DNA of 64,000 nucleotides, from NCBI RefSeq assembly GCF_025698545.1, contig NC_068571.1:30723733-30787732 (forward strand), read 5' to 3'. The position numbers and the translations under genes were made by a program. Under the pieces are notes generated by a model. It saw only the letters and a list, made by a program, of their open reading frames with translations, made no database searches and was not told the DNA's origin. Source of the DNA: Gossypium raimondii. Lineage: Eukaryota; Streptophyta; Magnoliopsida; Malvales; Malvaceae. Shown in pieces: positions 1-12,049 of the stretch; the first letter of the stretch is position 1, and each line of letters opens with the position of its first letter.

Positions 1-1792
1 TTGATTTAAATCACAAGATCGAACCATAACAATATAGATATATATAATCTAAAAAATAGAAATTGGGAATAAAGTTATATCGAAATTGTGTACTCATAAG
101 TAGGCAGAAATCCGACTAGTAGTTGAGGCATGTTTTCACAATTTTCTTAAGATAGATTCAGCCGCTTCTTTGGTACTGGAGAAACGTTGGTCAGCTGCCT
201 CTTAGGATACAACAACGAGATGAGTATGGTAGTAGCACGACTGCAGTGATCAACACACTGTAGCCTAGCTTTCTTCTATCATCGAAAACAAGTTCAAAAT
301 ACGCAGGGAAAAGATCTCGAAATTTTTGCAGGAAAAATAGAGAAAAATCTAGTGTATATATTCTCCTGCAGATTATTTCGGTTTAAATAAAATATTCAAA
401 ATGGAAGAACTTCTGAAAATTTTGACTAATGGAGTCATTAACGTCTGTGAATTAAAGAGCCATTAAAAAAACCCCAAATTAACATATGAACTAAAGGAGC
501 TATTAAACTCAATTTAACATTTGTCTTTTTAATTCTAAACAGAATTTGAAGAGATAAGCTTTGAGGAAAAATAAATTTATGTATTGGGTTAAAATATCAG
601 CAGGCCTAGAAGGGACCGACCGGTTCGAACATTTTGTGTTGTGCGGGTGTGCCCCCAACCCCGACGGGTTTGGATTTGCACTCCTACACGCGAGGGAGAG
701 TATTAGTTTAGTCATTTAATAACCACCAAGTTGGTTCATATATATATAAACATATTACACACTTGATATCTAACCAATGTGGAACTAAACTTTCCATTTT
801 CCTCAACATAATTCACAAGTGGCTTACTTTGAGTATCAATTTCTCATTCATCACTCAACCATTTTGAGCACATAATATACCGTTGTAAAGGTCTCATGGG
901 GTAGAATATAAAATCATAGTTTTATGATTCAAATCTCCACCTTTGCCAATCGAGAATATGCCTCAACGCTTCCAAAAATATATTTTTCCAACAATAAAAA
1001 CTTAATTTAGAGAAAGATTTATACTAGGTTATATCACTTTTTATAATACGTAAATTAAGTAAAAATAATATAAAATGTAAAATATATCACCTTTATTAAA
1101 AGGTTTTATAAATTATCCAAAACTTTCATAACATTTCTTATAAATAATATAACTTTTGCCATAAGTTTAAAAAGTTATTTTTTATAAATAAGCTATGATA
1201 AAACTATAACATTCTTTTATGAGTAAGTATATTATTAAGTATGTTATTTTATAATATATAACATGGATATAAATAAGTTATGTCCATACTTCTTGGACAT
1301 AGCTTTTTATAAATAAATATATTATAACATACGTAACATGTAAATTATTTTTATAATAAACTTTTTGACCATAACTTTGGAAACTTTTTAAGATTTAAAT
1401 AATATAATTTTTTATAACTTTATAAATTACAAAATTATTTTTATAATATAATTTTTAAGATTTAGAATATAATTTTTTATCATAACTATCCCAAGCATTC
1501 ATACGTGTTCATGCTTATAATATATATCTTTTATAATTGTTATAAAATATTTTAAAAAATTGTATTTAAGTGTAATTACATATGTAATTACTTCAATTCT
1601 CACCGTCTAAAAATCAGAAAGTGTAATTTGGATGCTCAATTACACCCAATTTAGTTACAATGGTTACTCAAACTTGCCACTCTTACGAAATTACAAGCAG
1701 ATGTACCCAAATCCAATTACTAGAAGCCTTTCCAAATACTACCTTAATGTTACATGAAAGTTAATATTAAATTAACCTAAAATGAAGTACTC
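1..1792. other. AT-rich intergenic DNA, no gene recognised
   Basis: I find no convincing coding exon or RNA gene here. Roughly 1020-1560 is very AT-rich, with many related short motifs built from ATAACTTTT and TATAATATA, probably decayed repeat DNA. A less AT-rich patch at about 600-700 could be the edge of an old transposon, but I cannot assign it. Confidence 0.5.
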
Positions 1793-1795
1793 TTA

Positions 1796-2728
1796 GGCTC
1801 CGTTTGTTTCACTGAAAATGGCTTCCGGAAAATATATTCTGGAAAATGACTTACTTTTCTAGAAAAACTAAAATTTTCTGGTGTTTGAATGAATTTGTGT
1901 AAAATATTTTCTTTTGTTTGGCAGGTTCTTTAAAAATATTTCATAAAGGTCGTTTTCAATTAAACAAACATACATTTGAGATTTTTTATTTTTCATTGTT
2001 TAATTGAGTTTATTTTATATCTATAATTTTATATTTTACATTGTTTTACATATATTAAAAATATTTTGTTAAATTTAGGTTCATTGCAACGATCATTTTT
2101 ACTTACATGACTATCAACTAAGCATTTTTTATTTAAAATGTGACATTAACAAAATTGACAAAAAAAATCAACAATGTCGTAGTTAGACTTGATTTTCAAA
2201 TCTGGAAAGTAGAGGACTAAATTCTTGAAAATAAAAGTACAGAAACTAAATTGCAAATTTGTGAAGAGTATATAGTCTTATGACATATTTTAACATTTAT
2301 ACTACAAAACATTTATTATTAATATATTTATAATTGTAATAAATATTTAGTATTAAAATTAATATTGTTATTTTCAATAATATGTGAATAATATTATTTT
2401 AAAATTTACTATTAAAATAAAATTTAAATATTAAATAATTTATTAAAAATAATAAATTATATCAATTATATTAATAATTTATTATATAATAATATTAAAC
2501 TTTATTTAAGTTAATTTTTATATAAAAGTAAAATTATCTATTAAGGAGCTCTTTTCTGGAAAATAACTTACGCTTTTCAAAAGGGTAAGTCATTTTACAA
2601 GGAAAATGCTTATTTTCCGTTGACCTGTAAGTCATTTTCCGTTGACCAAACTGTTTTCTGTGAAACAAACATAAGAAAATGCAGAAAACATTTTCCGTAA
2701 AACTTTTTACATGTAAACAAACGGACCC
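1796..2728. mobile_element. PIF/Harbinger-type non-autonomous element (MITE), 933 bp
   Basis: The ends are inverted: the left begins GGCTCCGTTTGTTT and the right, reverse-complemented, begins GGGTCCGTTTGTTT. Both sides are flanked by TTA (1793-1795 and 2729-2731), the 3-bp target duplication typical of PIF/Harbinger elements. Subterminal regions are rich in GGAAAAT/ATTTTCC motifs in both orientations. The centre is AT-rich and non-coding, so any mobility must have been driven by a transposase elsewhere. Confidence 0.8.
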
Positions 2729-2731
2729 TTA

Positions 2732-3816
2732 GTTTAATTTCCCCAACATCACGCATGTTCCCATATTTGGTTGAGCTAGCTTACATCCCGACTTATTTGA
2801 GTACTTACGGATTTGGATCAACTAATAAGCCTTGGCTTTTGAAAATAAAAATGTATTTGGGCATCTTTACATCTTCGATCACACATTAAATGAATCATTT
2901 TCGAACATTGTCCACTCTTTTGATAACGCTCCAAAATTTTGCATCAATCTTAATATATTTTGGTAATACTTCTACTCGTATCGTACGATAGAATAGGTAA
3001 GGTGGGTTATGAAAAGTATTTAGTTGGTACTTTAACTTGTATTCCGTCATTTAGGTTGGTACTTTTGTAGGGGCGAAGCCAGAAATTTTGTTAGGGGGCA
3101 AAATTAAATTGTAATTTTTACTATAGTAAAAATGTAATTTTTAAAGGATTAAATCAAGATTTTATTATTTTAAGGGGGTCAAAGTGTAATTTTACCTTTA
3201 CTAATTTAAAATTTTAAAAATTTTAAATAGTCAAAATGGAAAATTTTAGGTGAAGCCGGGGCCCCTGCCAACCCTCTAAATTCGCCCATTGTACTTTTGC
3301 ACTAACACCATTACTTTGAGCTGATGTGGCACTAATAGCCAATCTAGTGGTAACATGTGGTAGCTTCTCAACATGCCACGTGAAAAACCTAAATAAAAAA
3401 TATTTAAAGATATATAAATTAATAAAAAAATGTAATTTTTTGACATCAATAATGAACTTGGACAAATGTTCATTTGAATCTAGACATTAATTTGTCTAGA
3501 TTCATTCTAGATGTGTTTTTTAGTAAGTTGATATAATTTATTTTTGTCATAAAATATTAGTTTTTTTAGGTTATTATTGTTTTAAAAAATATATATAAAT
3601 GATATATTTATAAAAATATAAAATATACACAATTACAAATATATAAAAAGTCTATAATATTTCGGAAAATGTATGAAAATTAATAATATGTAACATATAA
3701 ATTTATAAAAGACCTAAATTTAAAAATAATTTAAAATTGATAAATTTAAAATTATAAAAATATATAGATATATAAAAGTACTAAAAAGACTATCTAGAAT
3801 GAATGTAGATAAATAG
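2732..3816. repeat. Left arm of an older inverted-repeat DNA element
   Basis: From about 3030 to 3480 this strand matches, in inverted orientation, the sequence right of the gypsy element (about 16480-16640). Shared landmarks in order are a CACTAACACC/GACTAACACC stretch, a TGTGGCA motif and an AACATGC motif, then a run of TAAATTAATAAAAAAAT. The gypsy element at 3817 evidently inserted between the two arms. The outer ends and target duplication are not clear by eye. TCTAGA-containing motifs near 3478-3512 and 3790-3812 recur around 23265-23345. Confidence 0.55.
3068..3290. mobile_element. Mutator-type MITE, 223 bp, 9-bp TSD
   Basis: The short element begins TAGGGGCGAA, and its right end read in reverse begins AATGGGCGAA. 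It is flanked by identical 9-bp copies GTACTTTTG (3059-3067 and 3291-3299), the duplication length expected for Mutator-like elements. It sits inside the left arm of the older inverted-repeat element and interrupts sequence alignable to the right arm. No coding capacity. Confidence 0.7.
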
Positions 3817-5037
3817 TGTATAGCCCAAATTTACCCGGGGCCCAACAAACCCAAACTTAAACCTAAATAACCCAATAACCAACCTAAAACCCAAATATAA
3901 CCCAACAAAATTAAACCTAACACCCTAGCCCAATTATCAAAACCCAATCAGCCCAAATCAGAAAACAACAAAAAAGTAACCCTAACCCTAGGTGCGCCGC
4001 ACCTAGGGTCGTCCACTTGCTCTGCCGCCGCCCTAGCCCACAGCCACCGTCCCATCCGCACCTGCTCTCTGCCTCTACCATCGCCAGTCTCCTGCGAACA
4101 CACAACAAAAATCAACAAGACAGTAGCAAAAAGAGATTTCTTTTTCTTTTCTTTCGACTATAAAGCCGAATATTGTAAAGGAAATGGGGGATTTTTTTTG
4201 AAATAAAAAATAGAGAAAGAAATTTGTTTTTGAAAGGTGTTTATTCGCTCTATTTATTTTTATTTTACAAAGAGATCTGAACAAAATAAAAAAAAAAAGA
4301 AAAAGGAGAGGTTTTACCTATTTTCGACGGTGGTGGAGAGAAAGAACCGAAAGGTTTCTCTCACTTTCGGCCCGATTTGTCGAGATCTCGACGTTTCTAG
4401 TCCCAAAACGGGACTCCTCGTGAAAGGGCGCTTAGAAAATGCACTTTTAGTTTAAGCACGGCCACCAAACAGCAGCGTGACAGCATTGCCATGATGGTCG
4501 TGGCCAAGCCTTCGCCGAATTTTAGGCTAAGAAAGAAGGGGGAGAGCATTTTTTTGTTTTTTTTTTTTTGAGAAGGAAAAGAATGAAGTTCTTTGTCAAA
4601 AAAATTGAATTTTGTAGGCCCCCAAAACGACGTCGTTTTGGGACTGACCTCAAACGCCCAAAACGACGTCATTTAGCCCCTCAACCCGCGCATGCGACCT
4701 AACCCGCCAGAGGATCCGCTCGTTTTCTACTTTTGGGCTATTTTCGTGCGCGGTCCTTCCACTTTTACAACGTGTTGCGATTTGGTCCTTTTTCTTTCTT
4801 TTCTTTTATTTTAATTTAGCCACATAGTTTTAATTCTGTTTCATTTTAGTCCCACACAAAGTAATGCGTTTTGGAGGGCGGGATATTTACTATTTTGGTC
4901 CCTCTATTTCATTTGCGCACTCAATATAGTCCTTTCTTTTAATTATTTTCGAATCCGCCCCATATTTTTCATTTTTAATTCAATTTAGCCCTTTTTTGTT
5001 ATTTTGGTTATTTTATTATTAAAATCAATAAATTTGA

Positions 5038-5082
<45 letters not shown>

Positions 5083-6450
5083 TACTATTACTATTATTAT
5101 GTATATCTTTTAATTCCAAATTTCATTATATATATACATACATATATTCTTCGATATTTTACAATTTTATGTATATACACATACTTATATATTTTTATAT
5201 TTTATAATTTATATACATATCTATATATCTATATGCATATTTTTTCATTTTCATAAATGTATATATATATTCTTATATATATTTTTATATTTTATAATTT
5301 GTATATACATATATATCTTTTATATTTTTATAATTTTATTCATTTTCTCTATTTTTTATTTTTTATTTATTTACGTTTTCATTATTATTTTGAAAGAATG
5401 TTTTATTTTATTTGCTTATACTTGTTATTCGCATGTTATTAATTTGTCCTTTTTATTCATTCATTTTATTGTTGTTGTTCATATTATTTTTATACTATCG
5501 TATTCTATATTGCTTTGTACGAGTATTAATATCGAGTTTTGTTTTTACTATTTCATGTTAGATTAATTTTATTCAATGCATAAATTATGATTTTTGAATA
5601 AGCAAAATCTCGTGTTTAGATTTGAGAATGTCGTACCCTAACTTACTAGGTTTCGATTTTCACAATAAATCTAAATACACGAATCTTTTCAAACTCAAGT
5701 TTTAAACGATCTCCAGAATTAAGAAAAGATCGTGTCCTAACTCACTGGGCATGATCTCCTTTTTTAAAATCCGAGATAGCCAAATATTTTCTTGAATAAG
5801 TAAACTTTTCAGCATGTATTCTCGTATCGGGAATTCAATACGTTGTGTCCTAACGCATTGGATATGACATGTCGTTTTCTCGAGATGAGGATTTTTTTAA
5901 AATAATAAAGACAATATTTTGCATTTGGAAATTTAAGAAAACGTGCCCTAATGTGTTGGGTTTCGATTTTTCGTTTAGCCAAATAGCCTGATATCCTTTT
6001 AAAATTTCAAAGTATGGGTTTTGGAACCATAGGACGATCTTGGTTTTGAAGGTTTTAAGTATTGTATCCTAACGTGCTGGATGTGATATTTTTTCAGAAC
6101 AAGAGAATCCTAAATTCCAACCCATGTTATTCAAGTATTTTTAGGATCATATTTTTAAAACTCTTCAAAGTTTTCAATCTCCGACATTAAGACATTAATT
6201 AATCAACTAGGTACCAATTTTGGGCGTTACGAGGGTGCTAATCCTTCCTCGTATGTAACCGACTCCCGAACCCGTTTTTCTGAATTTTGTGGACCAAAAT
6301 CGTTGTTTTAATTAAATTGTTTATTAAAAACAACCACTTTTCAAGGTGACCCGATCACACCTCATCAAAAAAGATTGGTGGTGACTCCCATGTTTGTTTT
6401 TATTTTTAAAATCTAAGTCGACCCCGTTTTATCAAAAAATGGTGTCACCA
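3817..6450 (+). repeat. 5' LTR of the Tat/Ogre-like element
   Basis: The 2634-bp LTR begins TGTATAGCCC and ends GGTGTCACCA. It contains a perfect 11-bp-arm palindrome around CCCTAGGTGCG (about 3987-4009), the 18-bp palindrome CAAAACGACGTCGTTTTG (about 4623-4640), a (TTA)n microsatellite at 5038-5100 and five spaced CCTAAC...TGG hairpin motifs between about 5635 and 6090. A block at about 4454-4511 does not match the 3' LTR although the flanks do. Confidence 0.92.
5038..5100. repeat. (TTA)n microsatellite in the 5' LTR
   Basis: About 60 bp of near-perfect TTA repeats with a few C interruptions. The matching tract in the 3' LTR (about 14837-14879) is shorter, so length has changed since insertion or between templates. 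Confidence 0.9.
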
Positions 6451-6453
6451 GTT

Positions 6454-6472
6454 TGGCGACTCCACTGGGGAC
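6454..6472 (+). other. Primer-binding site of the gypsy element
   Basis: TGGCGACTCCACTGGGGAC lies three bases after the 5' LTR. It starts with TGG, complementary to a tRNA CCA end, and resembles the tRNA-Arg-type site described for Ogre/Tat elements (family knowledge; the exact tRNA was not checked). A related TGGTGACTCC/TGGCGACTCC sequence also occurs inside the end of the LTRs. Confidence 0.75.
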
Positions 6473-7636
6473 TTAAAAAGAGAGTCAAGCTACGTGTTGA
6501 TTACTTTTTGTCTTTTTGTCGAAAATCGAGAATTTGATTTAAATTTACGATCCTTTCATTGTATTTCATTCGTCTTTATTACAATCTTCATCATTGTAGT
6601 TTTATAATTGTAATGTTGGTTTAAGTTTTGATGTATTTCTGCACACTGCATTGCATGACCGTTGGTCACACCTTTTTAAGTGGGAGTGAGAAGCTACTCC
6701 TTCGTAAGGTTTTCGCCTCCGTGCAGGATAGCGAATTGCTCTCGGGATATATCTGTACCTATGTCTTCGTGAGATTTTCATCTCTGTGTAGCCATAGGGA
6801 AATGTATTCCCCTGAACTGAACTCGGTCCATATGAGCCTATAATGGGTGAGGATCAAGGAATTTGCTGGTTCAGGTACCTTTACTTTAGAACCGAACCGC
6901 ATATAGTAAGGCCTAGGAGCCTACCCTAGGTAGAACCACGTCAAAACCCTAGTGCTCACCCGAATAGGTGCTTTATTTTTTTTTCTTGCTTGTTTTTCTT
7001 TTGTACTAACCTATTTTCTTTTATTTTGGGTCATAATTGCTTTGCATTCTCATCATAAAAAAGAGGTGTTGATTCAAATTTGATTGCTAAATAGAAAATC
7101 TTGTAATGGAAAACGAATTTCTTGATAAAATGGAATATAATGCGACTGCCCGAATATGGTCTGATTAAACACAACAAGAGAAGGCTGAAAGTTCGTGGAG
7201 GAATATACGACTATGCTTCGCTGCTTGAGGATTCAAATCGACAAATATTATTCGAGAGCTATCACGTCTCAAAGAAACTAAATAGCATTGCGGGGTGATC
7301 AATGGGTCATGGTTCGGATCAAACAAAAAGGAGATAGTAGAGACAGATTTTGGAAAATTCACAAGATTTGATACTAGCATCCATATATGAAGAAAAAGAT
7401 TGATGTTTTCGCCTGGAATATGAGGGCAAAGCCGCATATGTAATCTGTTTTATATAAAGAAATTTGTTTGTCAGAAAAGTTGTTCTGATGGAATTGAATT
7501 CAGAATCAATGTCTCTCTTTCTTTTTGCATTCATTCCATACATTTGCATTACATTGCATCATATGCATTAGATTTTCACAAAAGGACCCTAATTAGGTAA
7601 AATTATTTCAGTTAACCTGGAAACCAACAAGAGTCA
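6473..7636 (+). other. 5' leader of the gypsy element, no clear gene
   Basis: The stretch between primer site and gag shows no domain I recognise. Short ORFs occur on both strands but none is convincing. Some Ogre-type elements carry an additional ORF before gag; I see nothing here that I would call one. Confidence 0.5.
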
Positions 7637-9525
7637 ACCAATCGAACATCACTACGGTACCCGTCTCAAGACAAAAGTAATGGATCAGAGGTTAGAAATA
7701 TTGGAACAATTGCAAAAGGAGATTCAGGATCAGATGCAGGAATGATTGGATAAAATCCAACAAGACATGCTAGAATCTTAAAAAAACTATGATGAGTCAA
7801 TTGGCGTAGTTATTGGCGGGAGGGAATGATAAAGGAAAAAGCCATGTAGTTTATTCTGGGGTTGGTCATGAGGACTCTGTTTATCCTCTAGGTTTCACCC
7901 CGACAAGCACCCAGGCATAACCAGATATGTGTCCGCAAAGAATACCTGTCAATATTAGACCTCAATATCAGGCTAGTGCCTCGATACCAATGTACTTTCA
8001 AATGGGCTTGGGTTCTAATCCCGGCGATAACCATACCAATCTTCTGGTTCATGATCTCGATGACGTGGCAGAAATAGAAAAAGCAAGAATGGACCTACCA
8101 AAACAACTTGAGGACCGGTGTAGATGGATAGAGGAAAAATTTAAAGCCATGGAGAACATCGACTACCATTGTGGAGTTGACACCAAGGATCTGAGTTTGG
8201 TCCCTGATTTAGTGCTCCCGCCTAAGTTCAAGATGCCGGAGTTTGAAAAGTATAACGGGACTAGTTGTCCTGAAGCTCATATCACTATGTTCTATCGAAG
8301 GATAACAGGATACGTCAATAATGATCAACTGTTAATCCACTACTTCCAGGACAGTTTGATCGGGTCGGCTGCCAAATGGTACAACCAGTTAAGCCGTGCC
8401 AATATTCACTCATGGAAGAACTTGGCACAGGTTTTCATGAAGCAATATGGCCACGAAATAGACATGTCACCTGACAGAATTACACTGCAGAACATGGAAA
8501 AGAAGAAAAGTGAGAGCTTCAGATAATATGCCCAAAGATGGAGAGAGGTAGCGACACAAGTCCAACCACCTTTTCTGGAAAAAGAAATAATGATGCTTTT
8601 CATTAACACTTTAAAGGCCCCATTCATTAACCACATGTTGGGAAGCGCTATTATGAGCTTCTCAGATATGGTAATGTCTGGCGAGATGATTGAGAACGTC
8701 ATAAGAAGTGGGAAGATAGACGCGGGAGAAAGCGCCAAAAGATCAACCCTAAAGCACAAAGAAAATGAAGTGAGCAACCTAAGCTTGTATAATAAAGGAT
8801 ATTCAAAATCAGTCACTGTAGGCCAGCCAAGGACGGTAGCTGCTAGCTATCAAGGCCCCTCAAGGCAAGAATCTAACTCGAGGCCAAATACAAAAAGACT
8901 TCAGTTCACACCTATCTCAATGACGTATAAAGAACTGTATCAGAATCTGTTTGATGCACATGTAGTAGCTCCGTTCTACTCAAAACCCATGCAACCTCCA
9001 TACCCTAAATGGCACGACGTGAATATCCAATGCGAGTATCACGCAGGAACTACGGGGCACTAGATTGAAAACTGCACTACATTTAAAAATTTAGTCGAAA
9101 GGTTCATTAATATGGGCATCGTGAAGTTTGACGATCCATCTGGACCTAATGTGTCAGAAAACCCGTTACCTAGTCATCCAGACCCAGGAGTAAAGGCGAT
9201 AATTGAGAATGGAGGAAAAAGAACCAAAACCAATGTTGCAGAAATAAAAACCCCACTAAAATGGGTTTTGAAACAAATGATGAACATGAGATTAACCATT
9301 CAGAATTTGGAGAAGAGACCAAAAGGGATGAGGAGCTACTATGAGTTCTACGCTGAAGAAGGCCATGAAATCCAAGAGTGTGCTGAATTCAAAACCTTGG
9401 TGCAAAGTCTAATGGATAATAAAGAGTTAGAATTCTTTGAAAAAGTCAAAGGCCCGGAAGGAATGTTGGGGAATTTGAACATTAATACTGTATCCGAAGA
9501 GGGAGCCGGGAAAGAAAATTTATGA
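7637..9525 (+). pseudogene. gag: gag of the Tat/Ogre-like element, decayed
   Basis: Capsid/nucleocapsid precursor of a Ty3/gypsy element. The reading frame is recognisable in three long open pieces (about 7927-8526, 8590-9063 and 9112-9525), preceded by a broken N-terminal part rich in Gln (about 7680-7920). The central piece carries the retrotransposon gag core, including KFKMPEFEKYNGT and HYFQDSLIGSAAKWY, followed by a QYAQRWRE-like helix just after the TAA at about 8524. C-terminal Cys/His clusters (QCEYH...GH...ENC and EEGHEIQEC) look like the nucleocapsid part. Stops at about 7747, 7779, 7819, 7918, 8524 and 9061 and small shifts interrupt it. Several stops sit where CAA, CAG or TGG would be expected, consistent with C-to-T or G-to-A decay. 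Not functional as it stands. Confidence 0.9.
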
Positions 9526-10760
9526 GGCATCTGCCCTTTGTACACTTGGAAGTGTTTTGAACAATGGGACTGTGGAAGAGATCCCTGTATTTTTTAGACC
9601 AAATTTTGGAGTAATGTCCAAAACACGCTTATTGCTCTAAGCCTAGGAGCAATAAGAATCCTTTTGTAAGATAGGCTTATGTTCAAAATCTTAATTTCAA
9701 TAAAATACATCTTTGTTTCTCACTTCGAGCAAATATTCTTAGATTATTTTCATTTCATTCATAGTCATACTATACAGATAAATATTCTTAGATTTCTTTA
9801 TTCTTTGGATCTGGCTTCCTCCCTATAACAGGTCTCCAGATATCAATGATATGAGCGACACTGCTAGACTGAAAATCTCATTTTGAGCAAGATATGTGTC
9901 CAGATGAACCTCAAGACTTTGAAGATTACTGAGACTGTAGCTTATCCCCTGATTTGTTAAGGATGGTAGAACAAGATCCTACCTTACAAAGAGCCAATGG
10001 AAGTCATGGCTTTTCTCTATGTGGGGCACGGATGTTATTGAGCCAATCTCGCCTAAGGTTTTTGGTGATCATCAATTCATCTCTATGGTCGTCGACTATC
10101 TCACTAAGTGGGCAGAAGCTGCTTCATATGCCGATGTCACAAAGACGACGGTCAGCAAATTCCTGAAAAAGAAATCATATGTCGGTATGGAATGCCAAAA
10201 GGCTCATATCAGACAATGCATTGAATTTGAACAACAGCACGACATTAAAAGTTTGCAGTCTGTTCAATATTAACACCATATCGCCCCAAAATAAATAGTA
10301 CAGTGGAGGCAAAAAAAACAAAAAACAAAAAAAATAAAAAAACAAAAAACTCTACCGGGGCAACTCATTTCTCATTGTTATATGGAATAGAGGCAGTTTT
10401 CCCCATCGAAGTTGATATTTCTACCCTTCGAGTCTTGTCAGAGTCGAAGTTGGATGAAATAGAATAGATCCAAGCCCGATATGATCAGTTAAAGTTGATT
10501 GAGGAGAAAAGGTTGAAAGCTATCCGTTATGGTCAAATGTACCAAAAGCGAATGATGCAAGCTCACCTAAAAAAAGGTTCCCTCCAGAGAATTCTATGAA
10601 GGGGACCTGATATCGAAGAAAACCCTCCCCATACAAAAAGGGCTTTAGAAGAAAGAGGATATCAAACTAAAAAGGACCTTATGTGGAAGGTTTTATCTAG
10701 AGAAGGGTTGATTTTGACCAGAAAGGATAGCAAGGACTTACCTGATCCTACGAGTTCGAA
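9526..10760 (+). pseudogene. pol: pol remnant: integrase pieces only, protease/RT/RNase H deleted
   Basis: After gag come a spacer and a short fragment resembling the region before reverse transcriptase in this family (about 9890-10005, LLRMVEQD, and in another frame KILPYKEP). At about 10005 the sequence jumps directly into the integrase core: MWGTDVI and VVDYLTKWAEAASYA (about 10019-10130), then ISDNAL (about 10208) and, after frame changes, a C-terminal stretch with GIEAVFPIEV and QMYQKRM (about 10385-10560). The expected protease, RT, RNase H and integrase N-terminus (several kb in complete relatives) are absent. A second gap at about 10290-10350 is filled by A-rich sequence where the third catalytic-residue region should continue. 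Many stops and shifts; cannot encode an active enzyme. Confidence 0.88.
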
Positions 10761-12049
10761 TTCAATCAAAGAATGTTAAAAAAAATAAAAGAAAAATAAA
10801 AGAAAAATAAAAAGAATAAAGAATAAAGAATAAAAAGAAAAGAAAAAGAAAAAAAGGAGAGGCCAAGGTGAAAACCCACAAAGGGCGCCTTGAAACCAAA
10901 AGGGTTTTGAATTGAAAACCCATGAATGGGCAATTCAAATTTTGTTCAAAGGTGGGGCATGCGGTAGCCTTATCCTCTCTGAATTAATAAGAAGGTGAGA
11001 CGCTACATTTCGGGGCATCAACAAAGTCTTCTAGGACTTCTAGACACATATCAAGTTCAAAAGGGTCATCAAGAAGCTTATGTAGAGAAGTTCATGTTGC
11101 GATATCTGGGGCACCTGCTTTCATCTTATTCATTTCGTATCTTAGCAAAATTTGCTATCCTGATTAATTTATTTGTTTAGAGCTTTGCTCTCAATAAAAT
11201 TTCATCTTGTCCATTGTGATAATCTTTTTCAAGCATTTTCCCATTGAAATAAAAATTAAAAGGGGTCGTTAATATTCAACCAAAAAGAGTTTTGTATATT
11301 ACTCTGAAAGTTTCTAAATAGTATAGGAACCTGAAGCATGACTATTGTTTAGAACACACCAAGTTTAAATGGTGAAATGTCTAAGAAGGAAAAGTCTAAA
11401 TTAATACTATCCTTTCGGATTTTGGTTGTCCAAGCATGGATTGAACAAAACGACGAAATGTCGTGTTGGTGACAAAGCTTCAATGAACAAACGAGTAATG
11501 ATCACCGAGTGATAAAAAGAGGTTTCTTGGAAGAGAAAGTTCTACAATTGTGCATAAATATTTGGTACGACACCCTGGGAATGGTGTAAGAGACCAAAGA
11601 GATTCAGATCCTATATCCCTAAATTACAGTGAGAGAGGATTGAGAAAAAGCCAGATCTTATACTCAATGGGAGAAAGATGGTTCAAATTTTATGTTCCAA
11701 AATTACAGTGGACTTAACCTTGAAGACTACAGCGGATTGAACTTTGAAGATTACAGTGAGGGCAATCCGGTTAAGTAAGAAATGAATGTTACTAGCCGAG
11801 CAAGATAGCATTTTGACGTGTTGGCAATAAAGCCTTATTGAGCAATGAGCAATAACAACTCAAACATTGAGGGATCATGTCTCATGACATTTCATTTTCA
11901 TCTTACATTCATTCATACACACCTAGTTAGGAGCATTTGATTCGTTCTGATCATAGCATCCTAATCATTAAGCATAAATAGGTTCATAAAATGGACTTTA
12001 CAGGTCATGTTCCCCAGAGAACAGATCAATGAAGTTTCCCATATCCCTG
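10761..12049 (+). other. 3' non-coding region of the gypsy element
   Basis: A purine-rich AAAGAAAAATAAAAG-type stretch (about 10785-10860) is followed by about 1.2 kb with no gene. TTACAGTGAGAG/TTACAGTGGA motifs at about 11625-11760 look like diverged outliers of the tandem repeats that begin near 12050. Confidence 0.6.

Noticed and set aside
3975-3995. Interstitial telomere repeat (CCCTAACCCTA)
   Set aside because: Only about two units, inside an LTR and part of a palindrome; too short to be telomeric.
5004-5207. Leu-rich ORFs over the TTA tract in the LTRs
   Set aside because: They are a translation of a microsatellite and AT-rich LTR sequence, with no start context or domain.
6628-6843. 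Extra ORF upstream of gag as in some Ogre elements
   Set aside because: 71 codons only, no recognisable domain, and no continuation after the stop.
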